Position numbers and translations under genes: made by a program
The notes under the pieces: model-generated
The model's database searches: none
What the model was told of the DNA's origin: nothing
The model's input: the letters and a program-made list of their open reading frames with translations, nothing else
In this document: piece after piece, positions 6,090 through 12,097 of the stretch
Numbering within the stretch: position 1 is the first letter of the stretch
Layout: each line of letters begins with the position of its first letter
Assembly (NCBI GenBank): GCA_035294005.1
Contig: DATGLT010000422.1
Location: forward strand, 1-12,097
DNA from: JANXQE01 sp035294005
GTDB lineage: Bacteria > Verrucomicrobiota > Verrucomicrobiia > Limisphaerales > UBA8199
Direction: 5' to 3'
DNA length: 12,097 nucleotides

Positions 6090-8111
6090 TTAATTGTACC
6101 GCCCGAAAAACGAAGTGCCGCGTGGCGTCGCCAGGCCGGTGACTTTGCTCAAGGCATTGACCAATTCCTCAACCCGCGGCGGCTTGCTCAGGATTGCATC
6201 CACGCGCGGAACGCCTTCACCTTTTTCGGCGAGCATTGAACCCCAACCCGTCAGCATGATAACCGGTGTTCCCGGTGATTCGGCTTTGATTTTTTCGGCC
6301 ACCTGCCGACCGTCCACCGACGGCATGCCCAGGTCGGTTATGACGGCATCGAAAGGCTGGCCGCTGGTTCGCGCCGTGTGAAAGGCTTGCAACCCGCTCT
6401 CGCCCCCATCGGCGGTTTGAACTTCATGATGATAAAATTCGAGAATTTCCCGCAGCAATTCGCGCAACAACGGCTCGTCATCGATGCAGAGCAGGCGCAA
6501 TGGCGTCGCTGGTTTTTGTTCGCTCTGGTCGAACGGTCCTGTCTCGCGCGGCACCTGGCGGACCGGCAGGATCAGCCGAATCGTCGTGCCTTTGTCCAAT
6601 TCACTTTGGATTTCGATATGCCCGCCATGACGCTCCATAGCGCCATAAACCATGGCAAGGCCAAGACCGGAACCGCCCCGCTGCCTCTTGGTTGAAAAGA
6701 ACGGTTCGAGGCAGCGCTGGCGCGTGGCTTCATCCATCCCAACCCCGTTATCGTTGAACTCAAGAACGATGTGCGTTCGGTTGGTTTGTTCGTCGCCGGA
6801 TTGGCCGGGAACAGTGACCGCGCGCCCCGAAATGACAATCTTTCCACCGCGCGGCAATGCATCCACTCCATTCAGGACGATATTGGTCATCGCTTCGCGG
6901 AGCTCCGATTCATTGCAATAAAGTTGCGGGAGCCCCTCCTCGAAGCAGGATTCCACCTCGATGACGAGTCCTTTGCCCTGGGGGATATCGCGCCAGCATG
7001 GGCTGGTCAGGTCAATCACTTGTTCCACGAGCTTATCGACCGCGACCAGGCGCAGTTGGTCGCTGTGTTCGCGACGCCGGTAAAACTCGCTCATCCGCGT
7101 CACGATTTGCGCGATGTCTTCGGCCGAGGTTCGGATGTGCGAGAGATTTTTTCGCCCGTGTTCCGATAAGCCGGGCTCTTTTTTGAGCAACATTTCCGAG
7201 AAGGCAAGGATGGGGGAAAGCGCATTGTTGATGTCATGGGCGATACCGCTGGCCATTTGGCCCAGAGCACGCAGACGCTCCTGTTGCACCACCGATTGCT
7301 GGGTCTGCCGCAGTTCTTCGTACGCGGTTTGCAGCTCTTCCTGGGACCTCGCCTGAGTAAATAAGCTCCGGCACTGTTCTTCAGTCGAAAGAATTTTGAG
7401 CTGCAGCTCCCGTTTCTCCGAGTTAATCGATTGGACCTGGTTAAGGACCTGTTCGTTGATGTGGCGCGCTTCTTCCAGCACCAGTACGATCATGCTGACC
7501 GCGATGAAAAGCTGAAGCACAGCCGAGAACAGGAAACCTGCGTTGAAGAGCGTCGCAAACCGCTGCGAGAAGGGGTACGTCATCAGATACACGCCCCAAA
7601 GGAAGAAGCCCAGGAACAGCATGCCGACGGCCACAAACTGTCTGTGGCGGCGCAGTCTGTAGAAACTCAGGCCGCAAAACATGCTGGCGATTCCGATGAG
7701 GACAAAGACCGGGATCTGAACATAGAAGGGGTCTTCGATCAGCATCCGGCCCGCGTAACTCCAGCTCATGAGGAACGCGATGAACAAGCCGAAAAGCTGC
7801 TGTGGGGTTCGCATTTCCAGAAATGCCAGGCTGCCCCACAGGAGAAAAACCGCGGAAATGGACACACACCATTGCCGCAAAATAAGAACGAAAGATTCCG
7901 GCGAGGGGTTCGGAACGGTCACGCCTAACGTGAGCCAAAGTGCATAAAACAGCCACGCGGCTGTCCAAATTGTGAAATAATGACGTTTGGTGTAGCGGTT
8001 GAGGTAATGAAAAAGGCCGACCAGGACCCACACGCTCAAGAGCGACACAATCAGCGCAACCCTCAGGTACTCACGGGGAAAGATAATATCGAAACCCTTT
8101 ATTTCGTTCAT
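6090..8111 (-). CDS. Membrane hybrid sensor histidine kinase with C-terminal receiver domain
   Basis: This 673-residue protein senses an unknown signal and signals by phosphotransfer. The N-terminus has about seven hydrophobic segments (near 16-36, 46-65, 74-98, 105-120, 131-152, 158-178, 188-212), with no large periplasmic loop, so sensing may occur within the membrane. A coiled-coil linker spans about 213-280. The kinase core follows: H-box GIAHDINNALSP with phospho-accepting His292, N-box with Asn410 and Asn414, G1 box DNGVGM (454-459), F-box FFSTK (471-475) and G2 box GSGLGLAMVYG (480-490). A receiver domain occupies about 538-655, with acidic pair Asp544/Asp545, phospho-acceptor Asp593 in ITDLGMP, Thr621 and Lys643. 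All catalytic residues look intact. There is no PAS, HAMP, Hpt or DNA-binding output, so a partner elsewhere is likely. It is divergent from the CotH gene. The ATG at 8109-8111 has only a weak AGAAG site; the membrane segment right after it supports this start. Confidence 0.95.
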   Translation of the reverse strand: MNEIKGFDIIFPREYLRVALIVSLLSVWVLVGLFHYLNRYTKRHYFTIWTAAWLFYALWLTLGVTVPNPSPESFVLILRQWCVSISAVFLLWGSLAFLEMRTPQQLFGLFIAFLMSWSYAGRMLIEDPFYVQIPVFVLIGIASMFCGLSFYRLRRHRQFVAVGMLFLGFFLWGVYLMTYPFSQRFATLFNAGFLFSAVLQLFIAVSMIVLVLEEARHINEQVLNQVQSINSEKRELQLKILSTEEQCRSLFTQARSQEELQTAYEELRQTQQSVVQQERLRALGQMASGIAHDINNALSPILAFSEMLLKKEPGLSEHGRKNLSHIRTSAEDIAQIVTRMSEFYRRREHSDQLRLVAVDKLVEQVIDLTSPCWRDIPQGKGLVIEVESCFEEGLPQLYCNESELREAMTNIVLNGVDALPRGGKIVISGRAVTVPGQSGDEQTNRTHIVLEFNDNGVGMDEATRQRCLEPFFSTKRQRGGSGLGLAMVYGAMERHGGHIEIQSELDKGTTIRLILPVRQVPRETGPFDQSEQKPATPLRLLCIDDEPLLRELLREILEFYHHEVQTADGGESGLQAFHTARTSGQPFDAVITDLGMPSVDGRQVAEKIKAESPGTPVIMLTGWGSMLAEKGEGVPRVDAILSKPPRVEELVNALSKVTGLATPRGTSFFGRYN

Positions 8112-8213
8112 AGGGCTTCTTAGCTCTTATTTTCCTGCTGTTTCATTCGGCTCTCGTGACGCCATCCGCAGATGTAAGAGAGCAAGCCTTATTCCCTAAT
8201 TCGCTAAAAACCA

Positions 8214-8261
8214 CCGGGGATTGGCAGGAATGATGTCCCCGGGATCCCCCGGGGCGATTTT
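8214..8261 (+). promoter_or_regulatory. Two overlapping, mutually exclusive hairpins upstream of the CotH gene
   Basis: CCGGGGA (8214-8220) pairs perfectly with TCCCCGG (8236-8242), leaving a 15-nt loop. The same CCCCGG (8237-8242) can instead pair with CCGGGG (8249-8254) around a 6-nt GATCCC loop. That second hairpin is followed by CGATTTT (8255-8261), a short terminator-like tail. On a plus-strand transcript starting upstream, the two structures would compete, as in an attenuator. Whether such a transcript exists is unknown, and the T-run is short. GC-rich symmetry of this kind can also arise by chance. Confidence 0.3.
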
Positions 8262-8409
8262 CACGCTGAAAAGGCAGGGTCGGTCTGGGGCGCGTCGCAG
8301 GTGTTTATCTCCTTATGAATCAGCTATGATCGAGGTGTGATGTAGCGGTTCGTCGGAAAGCTTCATAGCTGCTGACGCAGGCGGATGCGTTCTTGTATTC
8401 GGTGATTCC

Positions 8410-8414
8410 GGAGG
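8410..8414 (+). promoter_or_regulatory. Strong ribosome-binding site of the CotH gene
   Basis: GGAGG is followed by a 7-nt spacer and the ATG at 8422. The next in-frame ATG, at 8428, would be 13 nt away. The spacing therefore favours 8422. It is the only strong Shine-Dalgarno site seen in front of a gene in this window. Confidence 0.75.
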
Positions 8415-8421
8415 TTAAACC

Positions 8422-10035
8422 ATGATTATGGCCGGACTGTTCAGATGGTTGCCCAAGACCCGCTGGTTAAGGTGGCTGGTGCTTGGGGTGGCGGCCGGCG
8501 CTTTTTTCATCACGTTCGTGGTCACCCTGGTGATCACGGCAGTGCTTCTTTGGCAGAACCCGAAGGTCCAAGGCTGGGTGATGGTAAAAATCCTGCAGCA
8601 CCAGGCAACTCAGCCGGGGGCGACCCCGCCAGCACCGCATTTATCTCCGGCCGAACTGGCGCTTCTATCGACAAATGCCGTGGAGCTTTCGAGCGCGGGC
8701 GACCTCTTCGGCGCTACTAATATCTGGGACGTATCATTCCGGTTTACCTCCAATCAATGGGCGCAAATGGGACCTCATTTCGTGCCGCCAATCATTCGTT
8801 TTGTTCAGCCCGACGGCAGCGTGATCCTCCGGAATCCGCAAGCGCCCAGGAACGGGCTGGCAGGGGTGTTTGGCCTGGACTTTCCGTGGTCGGAAGCAGC
8901 GATGGATTTTGGCAACAGGAGTTTCAACCGCGTCGCCATTCGGTTCAAAGGCAACGGCACCTTCCTGGATTCGCAGGGCACGTTCAAGCGCCCGTTTAAA
9001 GTCGAGCTTTCGCGCGGCGACAAGTCTCAGAAATTGGCCGGGCGTGGCACCTTCAACTTTCATAACCTGACCGCCGACCCATCGTGCCTGAGCGATACGA
9101 TGGCCTATGAGTTTTTCAGGGATGCCGGCGTTCCGGCGCCCCGCACCACGCTGGCTCGGCTGCGCCTGAGCATCGCGGGTCGTTTTCAGGATCGCCTCCT
9201 CGGTGTCTACGTTATTGTCGAGAACCCTGACGCCGAATGGGCCAAGGAGCAATTTAAAGAGTCGGGGGTTGCCCTTTTTAAGCCTGTGACTTACGAGCTC
9301 TTTAAAGACCTGGGCGATGACTGGAAAGCGTACGAGCGGATATACGATCCCAAAACCAAGGTGAAGCCAACCCATACTGAACGGCTCATTGCCCTTGCCC
9401 GACTGGTCACTCACGGGTCGGATTCCGAATTTGAGCAACGCATCGGGGATTTTATCGACCTGGACGAGTTCGCCCGGTTTTTAGCGTGCGAAGTTATTCT
9501 TTCCAACTACGACGGGCTGCTGAGCAACGGCCAAAACTTCCTGTTGTACCTGGATCCAACAACGGACCGGTTTGGGTTCGTTCCATGGGACCTGGACCAC
9601 TGCTGGGGTGAGTTTCCCTTTATTGGCACAATCGAACAACGGGAGCGCGCCAGCATTTGGCATCCGTGGGTTGGAGAAAACCGTTTTCTTGAGCGCATGC
9701 TGGATGCGAAGCCGGTGGCGGAGCGTTATAGGGAGCAGCTGAAACGCATACGCGAGACACTTTTTGATCCCGCGCGACTCAACCGCCGGCTGGACGAGCT
9801 CGTGCCGGTGGTGCGCCCGTTTGTTGCTGAAGAATCCGGTTCCCGGTTGGCCAGGTTCGAACGCAAGGTCGCGGATAGCGGCATCGCATCGGCAACGACA
9901 ACTGCGGGCCATCCACAAAACAAAAAGCAGGCCTTCTCGCTCAAACGCTTTTTCGTGGCGCGCGCTGAAGCTGTGACCGATCAGCTCGAAGGCCGCGCGG
10001 AGGGCGTCATAATCACACGCCGAGGCTCGCGCTGA
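8422..10035 (+). CDS. Membrane-anchored CotH kinase-like protein
   Basis: This 537-residue protein has an Arg/Lys-rich start, one hydrophobic segment (about 17-44) acting as an uncleaved anchor, and a Pro/Ala-rich linker (about 62-75). The rest is probably outside the membrane. Residues of about 168-400 match the CotH family of atypical, Fam20-like protein kinases. VAIRFKGNGTF (171-181) and KRPFKVEL (189-196) are the usual nucleotide-side strands. DAGVPAPRT is at 234-242, GVYVIVENPD at 261-270 with Glu267, and NYDGLLSNGQNFLLYLDP at 362-379. VPWDLDHCWGE (387-397) carries the probable metal-binding Asp390; Asp364 is the likely catalytic Asp by family comparison. CotH phosphorylates spore-coat proteins in Bacillus; in non-sporing bacteria the targets are unknown. 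The C-terminus (about 475-537) is basic and variable. There is no lamin-tail or dockerin domain. The GH35 gene follows on the same strand 98 bp downstream and may share its transcript. Confidence 0.88.
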   Translation: MIMAGLFRWLPKTRWLRWLVLGVAAGAFFITFVVTLVITAVLLWQNPKVQGWVMVKILQHQATQPGATPPAPHLSPAELALLSTNAVELSSAGDLFGATNIWDVSFRFTSNQWAQMGPHFVPPIIRFVQPDGSVILRNPQAPRNGLAGVFGLDFPWSEAAMDFGNRSFNRVAIRFKGNGTFLDSQGTFKRPFKVELSRGDKSQKLAGRGTFNFHNLTADPSCLSDTMAYEFFRDAGVPAPRTTLARLRLSIAGRFQDRLLGVYVIVENPDAEWAKEQFKESGVALFKPVTYELFKDLGDDWKAYERIYDPKTKVKPTHTERLIALARLVTHGSDSEFEQRIGDFIDLDEFARFLACEVILSNYDGLLSNGQNFLLYLDPTTDRFGFVPWDLDHCWGEFPFIGTIEQRERASIWHPWVGENRFLERMLDAKPVAERYREQLKRIRETLFDPARLNRRLDELVPVVRPFVAEESGSRLARFERKVADSGIASATTTAGHPQNKKQAFSLKRFFVARAEAVTDQLEGRAEGVIITRRGSR

Positions 10036-10133
10036 AGAGGCTGGCTTAGTGGCTTAATCGACGGCCGCTATTGTGCTTTACACAAACGCCATTCGTCGCA
10101 TTCTGGTTCCGAGCATTCTCTTTGCTTACATTC

Positions 10134-11993
10134 ATGACAAAGTGCATAACCGCTCTTGCCTGGGTTCTATCGCTGACTTCATGCCTGGTGGCTTTTGGCT
10201 CCGATTCGCCAAAGCACACGTTTCAAATTGGTGAGACCAGTTTCCTGCTCGACGGCAAACCCTACCAGATCCGTTGCGGCGAAATTCATGCCCCGCGCGT
10301 CCCGCGGGAATATTGGCGGCACCGTCTGCGCATGGCCAAAGCGATGGGACTGAACACGGTTTGCGCATACCTCTTCTGGAACATGCACGAGCCGGTGCCG
10401 GGAAAATTTGTTTGGAGCGGCCAGGCGGATGCCGTGGAGTTTTGCCGAATCGCGCAGGAGGAGGGTCTTTGGGTGCTATTGCGGCCTGGGCCGTATTCGT
10501 GCGCCGAGTGGGAAATGGGCGGTTTCCCGTGGTGGTTGCTGAAACAGGATGGAATCAAGCTTCGTACGCGCGACCCGCGCTATTTGGATCCGGCGCGGCG
10601 TTATCTCAAAGAGATGGGCCGCCACCTGGCTCCTCTGCAGGTCACCAAAGGAGGCCCCATCTTGATGGTGCAAGTTGAAAACGAATACGGCTTTTTCGGG
10701 AAGGACACCGAGTACATGGGCGAGGTGCGCCAGGCGTTGCTGGATGCCGGATTTGAGGTGCCCTTGTTTGACTGTAATCCCCCGGAACATCTCAAAGACG
10801 GGTACCGGCCCGATTTGTTTCCCGTCGTCAACTTCGGATCGGACCCTGAGAACGGCTTTAAGAAACTGCGCGAGGTGTTGCCGAAGGGGCCTCTGATGTG
10901 CGGCGAGTTTTATCCGGGCTGGTTTGATACCTGGGGTCAACCTCATCACACGGGCAGCGCGCAAAAATATTTGAAGGACTTGAGTTACATGCTCGATTCC
11001 GGCGCTTCATTCAGTATTTACATGGTCCATGGCGGCACCACGTTCGGGTTGTGGTCGGGCGCCGATCGCCCGTACAAACCAGATACATCCAGTTACGACT
11101 ATGACGCGCCGATCAGCGAAGCCGGATGGCCGACCGAGAAGTTCTTCCAAACTCGCGATCTGTTCGCCAGGCACCTGATGCCGGGAGAATCCATTCCCGA
11201 GCCGCCTCCCAGAAACCCCGTAATCACGTTCGCTCCGGTTCAGGTTACCGAATGCGCACCGCTCTTCGAGAACCTGCCAAAACCGCGCCTCGACGCCGCG
11301 CCTGGAACCATGGAGCATTACGACCAGGGCTATGGCTGCGTTCTGTACCGGACGGAAATCCCCGCCGGCCCGACCGCCTCTTTCAGCGCCGGCGTCGTTC
11401 ACGATATTGGCCTGGTTTTCCTGAATGGGAAGCGAGCGGGCTTCCTGGATCGGCGCAGCGACACTTTCAGTTTGGATTTGCCTGCCCGGCCCGCGGCCGA
11501 AACTCTCGACGTCCTCGTCGAGGCGATGGGCCGCGTCAACTTCGGCCCCGAAATCTACGATCCCAAAGGTCTCCTGGGCCCCGTCAGGATCACAGCACCG
11601 GCGGGCGGTGACCTCAAAATCGGTCAATGGCGAATCTATAATTTTCCGTTGGACCCTCCCTCCCTGCGTCGGCTTCGGTATTCATCCTATGCCACAAAAG
11701 GCCCCGCGTTCTGGCGAGCGCAGATCGAGATTCCCACTCCGGGCGATACTTTCCTGGACGTGAGTTCCTGGGGCAAAGGCGTTTGCTGGGTAAATGGACA
11801 TTGCCTCGGCCGTTTTTGGAACATTGGTCCGACTCAAACGATGTATGTGCCGGGTCCCTGGCTAAGGAAAGGCAAGAACGCAATCGAGATTCTCGACCTG
11901 GTTGGCCCGGAAAAAGCCGTGATTGCGGGCCTGGACAGACCCGTCCTGGATCAGCTGCGGCCCGAGTTGGATTTCGCCGGCGCGAAAAAATAA
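10134..11993 (+). CDS. Secreted GH35 beta-galactosidase, possibly a lipoprotein
   Basis: This glycoside hydrolase family 35 enzyme removes terminal beta-linked galactose (retaining mechanism). The ATG at 10134 gives 619 residues and a clear signal peptide: MTK, then a hydrophobic core. The frame extends to a TTG at 10071, but that would put 21 residues before the signal. LTSC at residues 15-18 fits a lipobox; otherwise cleavage may follow AFG, near 20-23. The TIM barrel starts near 31. GGPILMVQVENEYG (173-186) holds the acid/base Glu184, and MCGEFYPGWFDTWG (255-268) holds the nucleophile Glu258. C-terminal galactose-binding-like beta domains carry VFLNGKRAGFLDRR (428-441), MGRVNFGPEIYDPKGLLGP (465-483) and WVNGHCLGRFWNIGPTQ (552-568), as in lysosomal and bacterial GH35 enzymes. 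The length is usual for the family and the catalytic residues are intact. No Shine-Dalgarno site is seen. It may form an operon with CotH. Confidence 0.95.
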   Translation: MTKCITALAWVLSLTSCLVAFGSDSPKHTFQIGETSFLLDGKPYQIRCGEIHAPRVPREYWRHRLRMAKAMGLNTVCAYLFWNMHEPVPGKFVWSGQADAVEFCRIAQEEGLWVLLRPGPYSCAEWEMGGFPWWLLKQDGIKLRTRDPRYLDPARRYLKEMGRHLAPLQVTKGGPILMVQVENEYGFFGKDTEYMGEVRQALLDAGFEVPLFDCNPPEHLKDGYRPDLFPVVNFGSDPENGFKKLREVLPKGPLMCGEFYPGWFDTWGQPHHTGSAQKYLKDLSYMLDSGASFSIYMVHGGTTFGLWSGADRPYKPDTSSYDYDAPISEAGWPTEKFFQTRDLFARHLMPGESIPEPPPRNPVITFAPVQVTECAPLFENLPKPRLDAAPGTMEHYDQGYGCVLYRTEIPAGPTASFSAGVVHDIGLVFLNGKRAGFLDRRSDTFSLDLPARPAAETLDVLVEAMGRVNFGPEIYDPKGLLGPVRITAPAGGDLKIGQWRIYNFPLDPPSLRRLRYSSYATKGPAFWRAQIEIPTPGDTFLDVSSWGKGVCWVNGHCLGRFWNIGPTQTMYVPGPWLRKGKNAIEILDLVGPEKAVIAGLDRPVLDQLRPELDFAGAKK

Positions 11994-12014
11994 ATCGCAG
12001 CGGAGCACACCACG

Positions 12015-12097
12015 CTAAGGCTTGGCCTGATCGTGGAACACGCGCGGAGGTTTCGTGTCGGCAGCGAACCTGAAAGAAGCGCCGCCGAGGATCTGGT
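12015..12097 (-). CDS. Possible C-terminal end of a gene entering from the right
   Basis: On the minus strand one frame is open from the window edge to TAG at 12015-12017. It reads about 26 residues ending in FRFAADTKPPRVFHDQAKP. Most third positions are G or C, as in the other genes here. The stop would lie 21 bp from the GH35 stop, in a convergent arrangement, the same spacing as between the FG-GAP and DUF1573 genes. The fragment is too short to identify, and other frames are also open over this distance. Confidence 0.35.
   Translation of the reverse strand, partial: QILGGASFRFAADTKPPRVFHDQAKP

Larger units (their letters stand above)
8112..8421. other. Divergent intergenic region between the histidine kinase and CotH genes (310 bp)
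   Basis: This stretch must hold the start signals of both flanking genes. No coding frame with family features was seen. Toward CotH there is a TATGAT (8325-8330) but no convincing -35 at the right distance. The GGAGG ribosome-binding site is at 8410-8414. The GC-rich core at 8214-8261 can form alternative hairpins and is listed separately. Toward the kinase I found no clear promoter. Confidence 0.6.

Noticed and set aside
7431..7928. 165-codon plus-strand open frame rich in charged residues
   Set aside because: It is the mirror of the hydrophobic membrane segments of the histidine kinase. Antisense frames of such segments are typically long and charged.
8237..8261. Simple intrinsic terminator for a plus-strand gene
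   Set aside because: No plus-strand gene ends before it, since the region lies between two divergent genes. It is kept only as a possible leader structure.
10042..10056. Tandem TGGCTTA copies between CotH and GH35
   Set aside because: Two 7-base copies are too little to separate from chance, and no further copies were seen.
10071..10133. TTG start at 10071 extending the GH35 protein by 21 residues
   Set aside because: The extension puts residues before a normal signal peptide and has no ribosome-binding site. The ATG at 10134 begins the signal peptide.

Overview
The window looks like a piece of chromosome from a Verrucomicrobiota-type bacterium, probably soil or freshwater and near the Pedosphaera/Limisphaerales group. 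This rests on the gene mix: a giant FG-GAP/VCBS protein with ASPIC/UnbV domains, an exported DUF1573 protein, a membrane-anchored CotH kinase-like protein and a secreted GH35 beta-galactosidase. The DNA is moderately GC-rich and genes switch strand often. The assignment is inference; there is no rRNA or other marker gene in the window. No tRNA, rRNA, CRISPR array, insertion sequence or phage gene was seen.

Layout from left to right. 1-3321 (+): the main part of a large extracellular FG-GAP/ASPIC repeat protein, cut at its 5' end by the window edge. It converges, with a 21-bp gap, on 3343-4365 (-), an exported DUF1573 protein. 4590-5069 (-): a small hypothetical protein with one leucine-rich-repeat-like stretch and composition unlike its neighbours. 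5070-5393: a long intergenic stretch. 5394-5813 (+): a YjbQ/UPF0047 family enzyme. 5800-6032 (-): the frameshifted remnant of a helix-turn-helix regulator. 6090-8111 (-): a membrane hybrid histidine kinase with a C-terminal receiver. 8112-8421: a divergent intergenic region holding two overlapping potential hairpins and the CotH ribosome-binding site. 8422-10035 (+): CotH kinase-like protein. 10134-11993 (+): GH35 beta-galactosidase with a signal peptide, possibly a lipoprotein. 12015-12097 (-): probable C-terminal end of a gene entering from the right.

How the genes work together: most products act in or outside the envelope (FG-GAP/ASPIC, DUF1573, CotH, GH35). CotH and GH35 are co-directional and may be co-transcribed, with the sensor kinase facing them across a shared upstream region. 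A link between the kinase and the CotH-GH35 pair is a hypothesis from position only. I did not find a convincing new defence or mobile system. The best second-look items are the broken HTH gene, the duplicated FG-GAP/ASPIC architecture, the CotH-GH35 pair, and the mutually exclusive hairpins upstream of CotH.
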